From: Marinomonas sp. IMCC 4694 | GTDB lineage: Bacteria; Pseudomonadota; Gammaproteobacteria; Pseudomonadales; Marinomonadaceae | Length of the DNA: 64,000 bases | Assembly (NCBI RefSeq): GCF_008122525.1 | Contig: NZ_VSRV01000001.1 | Span: 3,348,001-3,412,000, forward strand | Reading direction: 5' to 3' | Part shown: positions 17,901 through 27,662 of the stretch, piece after piece | Numbering within the stretch: the stretch's first letter is position 1 | Layout of the letters: every line of letters starts with the position of its first letter | Position numbers and translations under genes: made by a program | Notes under the pieces: model-generated | Database searches by the model: none | Told to the model about the DNA's origin: nothing | What the model saw: the letters and a program-made list of their open reading frames with translations, nothing else

Positions 17901-19403
17901 ATGCTTTATCGAATAGTGTTAACTTGCACAATTTACATGGGCGTGGCGTTTTTCCCTGTTATGGCACATGCGATCTCACTGGAAGAAGCGACCTACGTCG
18001 CCATCGAAAACAGCCCAACCGTAAGGCAGGCCATCGCACGGTACAGAGAGTCAAAAGAAAGCGCCGACATCGCTCGCCGCTCAGGTTACTATCCGAGCAT
18101 TGACCTGGCAGCTGGCTTGGGTCGCGAAACCACTTATGCAGATGACACCAACTCGAATGACGTCAGCCTTGGACGTCGAGAACTTACTCTGTCCTTAAAT
18201 CAACCTATTTTTAACGGTTTTGCCAATAAATACGAAGTTGAAAGATTAACCAGCGAAGCCGAAGCCGATCGTTGGAGTGCACTCATTTCGGTAGAAAACA
18301 CCGCGCTTGAAGTCGCCCAAGTGTACGCCAATATTTTGCGCTATCGTGAGTTGGTTGGCCTTGCCGAACTCAACCTAAAAACGCACGAACGCATTTATGA
18401 TCAAATCAAATTAAAAAGCGACTCTGGCATTGGTCGCCAGTCGGATTTAAGCCAAATTACCGCTCGGCTTGCCAAAGCAAACGCCAATTATTATTCTGCG
18501 GTGAATAACCTGCTCGATGCAGAGAGTAATTACAACAACATCGTCGGTGAAATGCCACCCAGTAATCTCATCTACCCCGTTCCCGATAAAGACCTTATCC
18601 CTAAAAACCTTAACGCGGCCATTGAGGAATCTTTGAAGAAAAACCCAGCAATAGAGGGGGCATACTGGGACGTGGCCGCCACAGAAAGCATTCAAAACCT
18701 CACCAAAGCCGATACATATCCGACCATTAACTTTGTGTTAGAACGCACATGGAACAACAATTTAGACGGCACAGAAGGCCCAAGTGAAGACTTGTTGGCC
18801 ATGGTAAGACTGAATTACAACCTTTACAGCGGTGGCACGCACAAACGCAAACAAGAAACAGCGGCCCAACAAAACATCCAGGCAACCGAAATTCGTCGCA
18901 AAACGATCCGTGATACTGAACTCACGGTTCGTTTATCGTGGGCTGCCTTTGAAGCCACCAATGGACAAAAAGAGCACATAAGACGCTACGTCATTGCCAC
19001 CAAAGAATCGCAGATCGCCTACGAGAAGCAATTTCGTCTGGGTCGTCGCTCCTTACTCGATGTGCTGGACAGCGAAAACGAATTATTCCAAGCACGTCAA
19101 GATTACGTTAACGCCGATTACGACGAGCTTTTCTCAGAATTCCGCTTGTTCAACGCCAAAGGTGAGCTAATGAAGGCTTTCCGTATTTATCGCCCTCAAC
19201 TGTTAGGATTCAATGACGAGTTCGACAATAAGCAGGCCGCTCCGACCCCAGGCCCAACCGCCACCGATGAGCTAAACGCCGCTGAAAGTACCATCATCAA
19301 AGAGGCACCCTCCTTAGACGCTCTCCCCGCCACAAACGAAGCGCAAAACGCACAAGAAAGTGAACTTTTTCTTGAAGCCGACGAAAACGGTAATTCGTGG
19401 TAG
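17901..19403 (+). CDS. TolC-family outer-membrane efflux/secretion protein
   Basis: The 500-residue protein has a signal peptide (MLYRIVLTCTIYMGVAFFPVMAHA) and two repeated TolC units: ISLEEATYVAIENSPTVRQA starting the first and LNAAIEESLKKNPAIEGA the second. RRSLLDVLDSENELFQAR is the conserved equatorial stretch of the second repeat. It resembles the subgroup used with type I secretion exporters. A tail of about 75 acidic, Ala/Pro/Thr-rich residues after the barrel-tunnel domain is unusual. No inner-membrane ABC exporter or adaptor gene is adjacent, so its partners are elsewhere. Confidence 0.9.
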   Translation: MLYRIVLTCTIYMGVAFFPVMAHAISLEEATYVAIENSPTVRQAIARYRESKESADIARRSGYYPSIDLAAGLGRETTYADDTNSNDVSLGRRELTLSLNQPIFNGFANKYEVERLTSEAEADRWSALISVENTALEVAQVYANILRYRELVGLAELNLKTHERIYDQIKLKSDSGIGRQSDLSQITARLAKANANYYSAVNNLLDAESNYNNIVGEMPPSNLIYPVPDKDLIPKNLNAAIEESLKKNPAIEGAYWDVAATESIQNLTKADTYPTINFVLERTWNNNLDGTEGPSEDLLAMVRLNYNLYSGGTHKRKQETAAQQNIQATEIRRKTIRDTELTVRLSWAAFEATNGQKEHIRRYVIATKESQIAYEKQFRLGRRSLLDVLDSENELFQARQDYVNADYDELFSEFRLFNAKGELMKAFRIYRPQLLGFNDEFDNKQAAPTPGPTATDELNAAESTIIKEAPSLDALPATNEAQNAQESELFLEADENGNSW

Positions 19404-19565
19404 CGTTCACGGTGTAAAACCGCAAACGTGCCAACCAATGGGGGTGTTTTTTCTTCTCAGCGCCCCCATAATTCTATAGGATCACTAACCAACGAAAGAC
19501 TGGGTAAAAGATTCGACGACAGATGTCTCTCAGCACTTATTTTGCTTCGCTTTAGGAAAGGCCCT

Positions 19566-20513
19566 ATGACTATTAAACTCGGCATTGTAATGGACCCTAT
19601 TTCGTCCATTAACTACAAAAAAGACACCTCTCTCGCCATGCTATGGGCCGCCGCCGATAAAGGCTGGCAACTTATTTATATGGAGCAAAAAGACTTATTC
19701 TTGGACAATGGCAAGGCCTACGCCATGACACGCCCACTGAGCGTTCATAGAGACCCTGAACATTTTTATAACCTTGGTGAAGAATGCAAAATGTCATTGG
19801 GAGAACTGGACGTTATTTTAATGCGCAAAGACCCGCCATTTGACAGCGAATTTGTTTACAGCACCATGATTTTAGAACAAGCCGAACGCGACGGTGCCAT
19901 GGTGGTGAACGACCCTAAAAGCCTTCGTGATTGCAACGAAAAACTGTTCGCCACTCAATTCCCACAATGCTGCCCGGAAGTATTGGTGACACGACGCGCG
20001 GATTTATTAAAAGCGTTTCACAAAGAACATGGCGATGTGATTTTTAAACCTTTAGATGGCATGGGGGGCACATCGATCTTCCGCCTCAAGCCTGACGACT
20101 CTAACGTCAGTGTCATTATTGAAACACTGACGAGCCTAGGCACTGAGCAAATCATGGCGCAAAAATTTATCCCTGAGATCAAACAAGGCGATAAACGCAT
20201 CTTGGTTGTTGATGGGGTTCCTGTACCGTTTGCATTGGCACGTATTCCCGCTTCAGGTGAAACTCGTGGCAATTTAGCGGCCGGTGGCCGTGGTGAAGGT
20301 CGTCCTTTGTCAGATCGCGATCGCTGGATTTGTGATCAAGTCATTCCGTCACTTAAAGAGAAAAACTTAATGTTTGTTGGTTTAGACGTGATCGGTGATT
20401 ATCTCACCGAAATCAATGTGACCAGCCCAACTTGTGTTCGCGAGTTGGACACTCAGTTCGACCTAAACATTGCCATGCTCTTAATTGACGCCATTGAGAA
20501 ACGCCTTCTGTAG
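19566..20513 (+). CDS. gshB: Glutathione synthetase
   Basis: GshB joins gamma-glutamylcysteine and glycine using ATP. The start at 19566 gives MTIKLGIVMDPISSINYKKD and 316 residues, the E. coli length, with AGGAAAG just upstream. An in-frame extension back to 19428 is rejected. ATP-grasp features are visible: DVIFKPLDGMGGTSIFR, GDKRILVVDGVPVP and LTEINVTSPTCVRELD. It is followed 6 nt later by the TonB-like gene. Confidence 0.97.
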   Translation: MTIKLGIVMDPISSINYKKDTSLAMLWAAADKGWQLIYMEQKDLFLDNGKAYAMTRPLSVHRDPEHFYNLGEECKMSLGELDVILMRKDPPFDSEFVYSTMILEQAERDGAMVVNDPKSLRDCNEKLFATQFPQCCPEVLVTRRADLLKAFHKEHGDVIFKPLDGMGGTSIFRLKPDDSNVSVIIETLTSLGTEQIMAQKFIPEIKQGDKRILVVDGVPVPFALARIPASGETRGNLAAGGRGEGRPLSDRDRWICDQVIPSLKEKNLMFVGLDVIGDYLTEINVTSPTCVRELDTQFDLNIAMLLIDAIEKRLL

Positions 20514-20519
20514 CATTTC

Positions 20520-21380
20520 ATGCGAGCCATAGATACCTTCTCTATCTCATTCTTCATCGCCATTAGTGCTCACGTACTGATGGTGATGATGATCGGCTTC
20601 GATTTTGAACTCACCAGCTCTAAGCCAAAAACCTTAGAGATCACCTTGGTTCAACACACAACACAAGCGCCCGTTGAAGCAGACTTTATTGCTCAAGCGA
20701 ACCAACAAGCGAGTGGTACTGAACTGCGTAAGCAAAAGCTCACCACAACGGAAGACGCGCGTTTTTTGTCAGACACTATTGAAGAAATTTCCCCTCCTGT
20801 TCAGCCCCAATTAGCGTCTTTTGAACCAGTAGATCAACCCAGCTTGCTGGCTACGAAAAATCAGCAAGCTCTGTTCGAAGTATTGGATGAGCCAGATAAC
20901 GAACCAAAAACCTTAGAAGAACAGTTTCGCGGACAAACTCAAATACCCAGCCACTTATCAAACGACATTGCGACATTAGAGGCCTTACTAGATCAACAAC
21001 GGCAAGCCTACGCGAAACGCCCACGGATCCGTCGCCTCACTTCCGTTTCAGCAAAAGCCGCTGTAGATGCCCAGTATCTTGATGATTGGCGCCGCCGAAT
21101 TGAGCGCATTGGTAATACTCACTACCCAGAAGAAGCCAAGCGCGACCATATTTATGGCGAGTTGCGCTTAGCCGTGATTTTATCACCCAGTGGCTATGTC
21201 GATAAGATAGACGTATTGCACTCCTCAGGTGTTCGAGTACTTGACGATGCCGCCATGAGAATCGTTCGACTCGCGGAGCCGTTTCAAGCTTTTCCGAGCG
21301 AACTGAAAAAAGAAGTCGATAAGCTCGAAATCATTCGAACGTGGCGCTTTGTCCCTGGCAATCAATTACGTAGCCAATAA
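20520..21380 (+). CDS. TonB-like energy transducer protein
   Basis: The 286-residue protein has one N-terminal membrane anchor (residues about 7-25), a long linker of about 170 polar residues and a C-terminal TonB domain. That domain shows YPEEAKRDHIYGELRLAVILSPSGYVD and IVRLAEPFQAFP, ending TWRFVPG, as in TonB-family proteins placed next to gshB in pseudomonads. It would couple the proton gradient to outer-membrane receptors, but no exbB or exbD is nearby. The linker is less Pro-Lys-rich than in classical TonB. Confidence 0.85.
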   Translation: MRAIDTFSISFFIAISAHVLMVMMIGFDFELTSSKPKTLEITLVQHTTQAPVEADFIAQANQQASGTELRKQKLTTTEDARFLSDTIEEISPPVQPQLASFEPVDQPSLLATKNQQALFEVLDEPDNEPKTLEEQFRGQTQIPSHLSNDIATLEALLDQQRQAYAKRPRIRRLTSVSAKAAVDAQYLDDWRRRIERIGNTHYPEEAKRDHIYGELRLAVILSPSGYVDKIDVLHSSGVRVLDDAAMRIVRLAEPFQAFPSELKKEVDKLEIIRTWRFVPGNQLRSQ

Positions 21381-21397
21381 AACCGACTGTCCACCAC

Positions 21398-21425
21398 AAA
21401 AAAGCCCTCCGAAGAGGGCTTTTTT
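21398..21425. terminator. Bidirectional terminator between the tonB-like gene and rpoH
   Basis: AAAAAAGCCCTC and GAGGGCTTTTTT pair around a CGAA loop between two converging genes. Confidence 0.88.
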
Positions 21426-21463
21426 GTTCAAACAATCCCCTAAAATAGGATTGGAATCCGCCG

Positions 21464-22330
21464 TCAATCGAACTGGCCGTCCCCCATCGCGAGGCGAATT
21501 TTCTTCATGGCATTTTTTTCGAGCTGGCGAATTCGCTCGGCAGATACGCCATACTCGTCGGCCAATTCGTGCAAAGTAGACTTGGCATCAGACAGCCAAC
21601 GTTGGACTAAAATATTTCGACTACGATCGTCCAAGTCAGACATTGCCGATTCTAAGCGCTGATTGGAATCCGCCTCCCAGTTACCATTTTCTAACAATAT
21701 CGCAGGATCGGCACGATGATCTTCTAAATACTGTGACGGCGCTTGGTAAGCACTTTCATCGTCGTCATCCGCTGAGGCATCAAACGCCATATCAGAAGAA
21801 CTCAAACGCCCTTCCATTTGACGAACCACTTCTGGTGTTACACCAAGGTCGCTCGCAACCGACTCTACTTCAGAATTACTAAACCAAGACAGAGTCTTTT
21901 TCGCACTGCGCAAGTTAAAAAACATCTTGCGTTGTGCTTTAGTGGTCGCAACTTTCACAATACGCCAGTTTTTCAGAATGAATTCATGAATCTCGGCTTT
22001 AATCCAATGCACCGCAAAAGACACAAGTCGAACGCCCACTTCGGGGTTAAAACGTTTCACCGCTTTCATCAAGCCAACATTGCCTTCTTGGATCAAGTCA
22101 CCTTGCGCTAGACCATAGCCAGAATAACTTTTGGCAATGTGCACAACAAAGCGCAAATGCGACATGACTAACGTACGCGCCGCTTCTAAATCTTCTTGAT
22201 AGTAAAGTCGCTCCGCGAGCGTCTTTTCTTCGTCGGCGGTTAAAATTGGAATACGGCTGACGGCTTGTATGTAGGATTCAAGGTTCTGGCCTGGAATCAT
22301 CATGTCCGTAGGCTGGAGAGTTTTACCCAT
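21464..22330 (-). CDS. rpoH: RNA polymerase sigma-32 factor (heat shock)
   Basis: The start at 22330 (MGKTLQPTDMM) has AGGTGG 8 nt upstream, better than a GTG at 22342. Regions 2 to 4 are complete in 288 residues. Region 2 has DLIQEGNVGLMKAVKRFNPE, the RpoH box QRKMFFNLR binds core polymerase and marks this as sigma-32, and the C-terminal helix-turn-helix is LHELADEYGVSAERIRQLE. It follows ftsX in the conserved ftsY-ftsE-ftsX-rpoH order, 131 nt downstream, which leaves room for its own promoters. Confidence 0.97.
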   Translation of the reverse strand: MGKTLQPTDMMIPGQNLESYIQAVSRIPILTADEEKTLAERLYYQEDLEAARTLVMSHLRFVVHIAKSYSGYGLAQGDLIQEGNVGLMKAVKRFNPEVGVRLVSFAVHWIKAEIHEFILKNWRIVKVATTKAQRKMFFNLRSAKKTLSWFSNSEVESVASDLGVTPEVVRQMEGRLSSSDMAFDASADDDDESAYQAPSQYLEDHRADPAILLENGNWEADSNQRLESAMSDLDDRSRNILVQRWLSDAKSTLHELADEYGVSAERIRQLEKNAMKKIRLAMGDGQFD

Positions 22331-22461
22331 CTCTGTGTCCACCTTTCTTATGGTTTGTACTGTTTATGGTAAAATATTACCAATTAACGTCTGCATATGC
22401 CTGTCATGAATGTGAATAAATCATGGCTATTATCTTAATACTGATTTTAGCCTTTTTAGGA

Positions 22462-23469
22462 TCACTGCAGTTCAATATTCGTTATGTGTCGGTTCACCGC
22501 GATCCACGCGCCAAAAACACCAACGAACGCACTAATAGTTAAACATAAAACCACTTCATCTGCATTAAATGTCTGCAACTCAAAGCCGCTTTGATAGAGG
22601 TCTATTAATCGCTCAGCAGGCGCACTCACCCACCAGCTAAGCAAGAGAATACACAGGGCCGCAAAAACACCACCCAAAACACCAAACCACAATCCCATGT
22701 ATAAAAAGGGTCGACGGATGTACGCATCTGTTGCCCCCACCAACTTCATCACCAGCACTTCATCGCGGCGACTTTCCACCGCCATACGAATGGTATTCCC
22801 CACAATCAACAGCACCGCAATCACCAACAAAACCGACAAAGCATACACAAACCGCTGACCAAAACTGAGGATATTGGCAAGGCGCTGTAACCATTGAGCA
22901 TCCAGCTCCGCGTATTCCACTTCTTTTTGTGATGCCAGCTGATCCCGCAAGGCCTGTAAGCTCGACAACGTGGTGATGTCAACGATCTCTTGGGGAATCA
23001 CTCGTAACACGATAGGTAACGGGTTTTCTGGTAATGACGACATAATTTGCTCATAACCACTAGAACGCTCAAAATACCGCAGCCCTTCTTCTTTTGAAAT
23101 GTACTCCACCGACGCCACGTCCGCTTGAGCGGACAATTTGTGTGATAGTGCCAGCGCTTGGGTGTCTTCCAAATTCGGAAACAGATACAGCGTAATCACC
23201 GATTGCTGCTCCCACTGGTCTGTAACAGATTGCACGTTTTTCAGTAATACATACAAGCCGCCAGGCAAAGATAACGCAATGGCGATCACCATCACCGTCA
23301 TCATACTGGCTAATGGGTAGTTTATTAAACGAACGAAACTCTCCGTCAACGTGGCCTGATGCTGACGAAAATACTTGCCGGGTTGAAAGGACGTTTGTGT
23401 CGGCAAGTGGTGCTTAGTCGCTTTTATCGACTCTCTGGTTGCGCCTCGTTGGTTCGGCTTTTGTGTCAT
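22462..23469 (-). CDS. ftsX: Cell division protein FtsX
   Basis: FtsX is the membrane half of the FtsEX complex, which activates septal peptidoglycan hydrolases. The 335 residues have a basic cytoplasmic N-terminus, a first span (MMTVMVIAIALSLPGGLYVLL), a large periplasmic domain of about 130 residues, and three more spans in the C-terminal half including VLLVIAVLLIVGNTIRMAVESRRDE with the FtsX signature. Its start overlaps the ftsE stop by 4 nt, so translation is coupled. Confidence 0.96.
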   Translation of the reverse strand: MTQKPNQRGATRESIKATKHHLPTQTSFQPGKYFRQHQATLTESFVRLINYPLASMMTVMVIAIALSLPGGLYVLLKNVQSVTDQWEQQSVITLYLFPNLEDTQALALSHKLSAQADVASVEYISKEEGLRYFERSSGYEQIMSSLPENPLPIVLRVIPQEIVDITTLSSLQALRDQLASQKEVEYAELDAQWLQRLANILSFGQRFVYALSVLLVIAVLLIVGNTIRMAVESRRDEVLVMKLVGATDAYIRRPFLYMGLWFGVLGGVFAALCILLLSWWVSAPAERLIDLYQSGFELQTFNADEVVLCLTISAFVGVFGAWIAVNRHITNIELQ

Positions 23470-24140
23470 TCGCCAAATCCTCCGTCGTTCACCATGCGCC
23501 CCTGACTCAACGTCAATACGCGATGACGCATTCTAGCGACCAACGCTAGATCATGACTGGCCACCAGCACTGTCACACCAACGCGATTAAATTCTTGAAA
23601 GAGGTTCATGATTTCGGCCGACAACCTAGGGTCTAAGTTTCCGGTTGGCTCATCCGCTAACAACAATTGTGGCTTGTTGACTACCGCTCTGGCAATACCA
23701 ACACGCTGTTGCTCTCCCCCTGACAGCGCCATTGGGTTGTACTTTTCTTTGTCCAGCAAGCCGACTTTGTCTAACGCAGCACGTACGCGACGAGCAATTT
23801 GCTGATCGTCTGCCCCACTCACTTGCAAAGGCAAGGCCACATTGTGAAACACACTGCGGTCTAGTAACAACTGATGGTTCTGGAACACCACACCCACACG
23901 TCGACGATGATGCGGAATAGCACGACGGCTCAGGGTGCGTAAGTCCACACCATCCACTAAAATCTGGCCAGCACTTTGACGCTCAATCATCATCATGAGC
24001 TTCATTAGCGTACTTTTACCGGCGCCAGAGTGCCCCGTCAAAAAGGCCATTTCTCCCTGCTGCAAATGGAAATTCACCTGCGACAAGGCTTCTTGCCCAC
24101 TTTCGTACTTTTTGCTTACTCGTTGAAATTCGATTTCCAC
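23466..24140 (-). CDS. ftsE: Cell division ATP-binding protein FtsE
   Basis: FtsE is the ABC ATPase partner of FtsX. All motifs are intact in 224 residues: Walker A GHSGAGKSTLMK, Q-loop VVFQNH, signature LSGGEQQRVGIARA, Walker B LLLADEPTGNLD and the switch His in VLVASHDLAL. It lies between ftsY (47 nt) and ftsX (4-nt overlap). Confidence 0.97.
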   Translation of the reverse strand: MEIEFQRVSKKYESGQEALSQVNFHLQQGEMAFLTGHSGAGKSTLMKLMMMIERQSAGQILVDGVDLRTLSRRAIPHHRRRVGVVFQNHQLLLDRSVFHNVALPLQVSGADDQQIARRVRAALDKVGLLDKEKYNPMALSGGEQQRVGIARAVVNKPQLLLADEPTGNLDPRLSAEIMNLFQEFNRVGVTVLVASHDLALVARMRHRVLTLSQGRMVNDGGFGE

Positions 24141-24187
24141 GCTAATTCAGCACCTCACATCGGAAAGTAACAGACGTGGGTCACGTC

Positions 24188-25420
24188 TCACTCATGATCA
24201 AATAAAGCATCGACAAACTCTTTAGCCACAAAAGGACGCAAATCGTCCGCTTGCTCACCCACACCAATATAGCGTATCGGCAAACTAAACTGTTTCGCGA
24301 TAGCAAAAATAATACCGCCTTTTGCGGTGCCATCCAGTTTGGTCAAGGTAATACCACTCACACCCACGGCCTCTAAAAACAGCTTGGCTTGGCTGATGGC
24401 ATTCTGACCGGTACCCGCATCTAAAACCAGCATAACCTCATGAGGTGCGCTGACGTCTAGCTTTTTCATCACCCGAACGACTTTCGACAACTCGTTCATC
24501 AAGTTGGCTTTGTTTTGCAAACGACCCGCCGTATCGGCGATCACCACATCCACACCCTTCGCTTTCGCCGATTCAATCGCGTCGTAAATAACCGACGCAG
24601 AATCAGCACCGGTATGCTGCGCCACAACAGGGACATTATTGCGTTCACCCCACACTTGCAACTGCTCAACGGCCGCGGCACGGAACGTATCACCCGCTGC
24701 CAACATCACAGATTTGCCTTCGGCTTGGTATTTCTTCGCCAATTTACCAATTGTCGTGGTTTTACCTACCCCATTTACTCCGACCATTAAAATAACAAAG
24801 GGTCCGTCTTTACTGACGGGGTCAAGTACTTGTTGGGATTGGCTAAGAATAGCTTCCATATCCGCTTTTAAATGGGTCAACAATGCATCGGCGTCTTTTA
24901 GTTCTTTACGGTTCAACCTCTGCGTTAAACTTTGCATCAATGTTTGTGTCGCATCCACACCGACATCGGCCATCAACAACTGTGTTTCCAGCTCTTCCAG
25001 TAAGTCATCATCAACTTTTTTACGGCCACCGATCGCCGAAGACAACCCATTGCCTAAGCCACTACGAGTTCGTGATAACCCAGATTTAATGCGTTGCGCC
25101 CAAGACAGTGTCGGCTGTGGCGTGTCCATCGCCGGTGTGTGCTCAACAACAGAATCTTGCTCGATCACAGTCGCTCGCGCAGCAGGCTGTTCGCTTTTTT
25201 CAACTGATTGAGACGTATCCGCGTCCTGTTTTATAGTTTCAGCCGCTGCTGCGTCCTTTTTCTTTGCTGCGATAAGATCTGTATTCATTTTAGTAACAAC
25301 GCGGCGACGAATCACAAAAGCAATAATCGCTAGCAGGGCACCAATGACAATAGGAACATAACGCGCATAGTCACCAAGATACGGTGTAAAAAAAACAATA
25401 ATATGATTAACAACGTCCAT
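24188..25420 (-). CDS. ftsY: Signal recognition particle receptor FtsY
   Basis: FtsY receives SRP-ribosome complexes at the membrane for co-translational insertion. The NG domain is complete: LMVGVNGVGKTTTIGKLA (G1), GDTFRAAAVEQL, VIADTAGRLQNK and TKLDGTAKGG. The N-terminal region is notable: instead of only an acidic A domain it starts with an apparent membrane span (PIVIGALLAIIAFVI, residues about 23-37), then about 70 Ala/Glu/Lys-rich residues. That suggests a fixed membrane anchor, unlike E. coli FtsY. Total length is 410 residues. Confidence 0.96.
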   Translation of the reverse strand: MDVVNHIIVFFTPYLGDYARYVPIVIGALLAIIAFVIRRRVVTKMNTDLIAAKKKDAAAAETIKQDADTSQSVEKSEQPAARATVIEQDSVVEHTPAMDTPQPTLSWAQRIKSGLSRTRSGLGNGLSSAIGGRKKVDDDLLEELETQLLMADVGVDATQTLMQSLTQRLNRKELKDADALLTHLKADMEAILSQSQQVLDPVSKDGPFVILMVGVNGVGKTTTIGKLAKKYQAEGKSVMLAAGDTFRAAAVEQLQVWGERNNVPVVAQHTGADSASVIYDAIESAKAKGVDVVIADTAGRLQNKANLMNELSKVVRVMKKLDVSAPHEVMLVLDAGTGQNAISQAKLFLEAVGVSGITLTKLDGTAKGGIIFAIAKQFSLPIRYIGVGEQADDLRPFVAKEFVDALFDHE

Positions 25421-25586
25421 TAAATCGGTCTCTTTATTTTGACTGATGCGATAAGCATCAGTGAAATGCTATGATTGAGTACGGTGCCACTCACGTGGAC
25501 ACATGAAAACGGTTATTTTACCATCATTCTAACGGGCAAACAGGCTTAGTTTTATCAAATCTAGCCGGCCTCACTCAAGGCTCATT

Positions 25587-26912
25587 ATGGCAGACAGCGA
25601 CAAACCTCTTTTTAGCCGACCGGTACTAGCCGCTGTGATGTTGTGCTGTACGTTAGCAATCTGGTTATTAAATTTAACCGCCCCGAGCAACAAACTGCCT
25701 ATTCCCGACCTTGAACGCTGGCAAACATCATCAGATATTCCCGTAATCTGGCTTAAACAACCCGCATGGCAAAACAGCAACAAACTTGAAGTTCGCTTTT
25801 TATTCCGCGCAGACGCCCCGAATACAGCGCTTACCCAAACCACATTGGCCATGCTGATGAGCGATTCTTTTCCGCTTAGCACGTCCTCAATCAACCAAAG
25901 ACTGGCCCCCTTGGCCGCAAAAGTAAGCAGCTATTACGACCACGAAAGCCAAGTCATTGGCCTCACCATGAGCAATGAAACAAATTACCTACTGCCCACT
26001 CTTTCTCTGGTTACCCGGTGGTTAGAGGCTCCAGACTTCAAACAACGTACCTTCGAACAGTGGCAACGACAACAACAAACAAACCCATCACCACAGCATG
26101 AACTTGAACAAAGGCTGTTTGCACCCTCAGCGATCGACCAAAATACTCATACCAAAAGCAATCACTCACTGGTGCAAGTAAAAAGCCACTATTTCGCCCT
26201 AAAACACGCTGCATCGGCCATTATTATCGTGGGTGATCTCTCTGATGACTCCAAGCAAGCCCTGCAAACGGCGCTCAACCTGATTAGCCAAGATTACCGT
26301 CTTGCTGAGGCAACCAGAAAACCCACCATTCACTCAACCGGAACCGCTATAGCACACAGCGAAACACCGCACCATAAAGGTAACCTTTGGCAAAGCCGCA
26401 GCGCCATCGCGCTTGCTCCTATCACATCGGTAGAAGATTGGGTCAGTCTGCAACTTTGGGGGGCGGATCTAGTGTCTACACTTAATCAGCAAACTCATAT
26501 CGACTTTGTACAGCTCGCCTTAACCTTGTCACCCCAGCAACCTTGGGCAAGTTGGAGCATTCAATACAGCGCACTCTTACCGGTTGACAGCCAGTCATCA
26601 AACAGCGATGCCCCTGTTATAAACGCGCCAGACCTCGCTCTGTTTGACCGCCTTCCTTCCCTAAATGACAAAGCGAACTTTGAAGAATTATTTGACACCT
26701 TTAAGCGGCAAATCGAGCAACAAACTCTATCACCTACTTGGTGGAGTGATATAGCGGCTAAAGTCACCCATGAAAACAGTAAGCTGACATTAGAGACATT
26801 CGCTGCTGACTATCAAAACGCCATCGATAGTTTTACCCAAGAAAAATATCAAAATGCCTTACAACGGCTACTTATCCCTTCGTCTTATCAAGAGATCCAA
26901 ATTCACCAATGA
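25587..26912 (+). CDS. M16 peptidase-like protein, probably inactive
   Basis: The 441-residue protein has an N-terminal anchor or signal segment (PVLAAVMLCCTLAIWLLNL). The rest looks like a single diverged M16 (pitrilysin/processing peptidase) unit. It sits just before rsmD, where related bacteria carry M16 peptidase genes. In the place of the zinc motif HxxEH the sequence reads QTTLAMLMSDSF, with no His-Glu-His, so it is unlikely to be a protease. A chaperone-like or subunit role is possible. It overlaps rsmD by 4 nt. Family assignment rests partly on position and is tentative. Confidence 0.65.
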   Translation: MADSDKPLFSRPVLAAVMLCCTLAIWLLNLTAPSNKLPIPDLERWQTSSDIPVIWLKQPAWQNSNKLEVRFLFRADAPNTALTQTTLAMLMSDSFPLSTSSINQRLAPLAAKVSSYYDHESQVIGLTMSNETNYLLPTLSLVTRWLEAPDFKQRTFEQWQRQQQTNPSPQHELEQRLFAPSAIDQNTHTKSNHSLVQVKSHYFALKHAASAIIIVGDLSDDSKQALQTALNLISQDYRLAEATRKPTIHSTGTAIAHSETPHHKGNLWQSRSAIALAPITSVEDWVSLQLWGADLVSTLNQQTHIDFVQLALTLSPQQPWASWSIQYSALLPVDSQSSNSDAPVINAPDLALFDRLPSLNDKANFEELFDTFKRQIEQQTLSPTWWSDIAAKVTHENSKLTLETFAADYQNAIDSFTQEKYQNALQRLLIPSSYQEIQIHQ

Positions 26913-27535
26913 AAAAAAACACCCTAAATCACGCCACCAAAAAAAGCCAAGCGAAAGCGTCTAAATTGCGTATCATCGCTGGAGAATGGCGTTCACGTCA
27001 GCTGCCCATTCCCGCCATTGAGGGTTTACGGCCCACCCCTGACCGAGTCCGCGAAACCCTGTTTAACTGGATTAACCACCAGCTCCCAGGCGCCGTGTGT
27101 GGCGATTTCTTCTGTGGCTCCGGCGCCCTTGGACTAGAAGCGATGTCTCGCGGTGCAAAACACGTGACCTTCGTAGACAATTCTCGTGTCGTGTTACAAC
27201 AAATGAACGCCAATCTCGCCACACTTGGTGCCACTCATGCAACCGTTATCGCGCAAAATGCCGCGGTGTTTCTGGATACGGTAACACCACACCCATTGGA
27301 CATCGTCTTTTTAGACCCGCCGTTTCGCAAAGGCTGGCTAGGTCAAATCATTCCCTTGCTGGAAAAAGGCTGGCTCGCCAGTCGGGCGCTTGTTTACATC
27401 GAAATGGAAAAAGAAGCGGAACTGCCATTGCTGCCTGATCACTGGTCATTAAAAAAAGAAAAAAACGCCGGCCAATTGGTGTATCGCCTGTTCGACGTCA
27501 AGGCACCGTCCACAATTTCACCCGAGATGGCCTAA
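26909..27535 (+). CDS. rsmD: 16S rRNA (guanine-966-N2)-methyltransferase RsmD
   Basis: RsmD methylates G966 of 16S rRNA. The 208 residues contain LRIIAGEWRSRQLP, RPTPDRVRETLFNWI, the SAM motif FFCGSGALGLEAMSRGA and the catalytic DPPF in FLDPPFRKGW. The ATG overlaps the stop of the M16-like gene by 4 nt. Confidence 0.96.
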   Translation: MKKNTLNHATKKSQAKASKLRIIAGEWRSRQLPIPAIEGLRPTPDRVRETLFNWINHQLPGAVCGDFFCGSGALGLEAMSRGAKHVTFVDNSRVVLQQMNANLATLGATHATVIAQNAAVFLDTVTPHPLDIVFLDPPFRKGWLGQIIPLLEKGWLASRALVYIEMEKEAELPLLPDHWSLKKEKNAGQLVYRLFDVKAPSTISPEMA

Positions 27536-27662
27536 GCCAGCGCTTGATGACACTCATAGCAACCGCTAGACTGTGTGACATCAAGCGCCGACGGATGCTC
27601 ACCTCTGTTCGCGGACATTCGAGTACTTTTATTTAGACCTTACTTTAGGATATTCAGATTCT

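Noticed and set aside
24639..25211. Plus-strand frame of 190 codons inside ftsY
   Set aside because: Antisense shadow; the FtsY frame has all family motifs.
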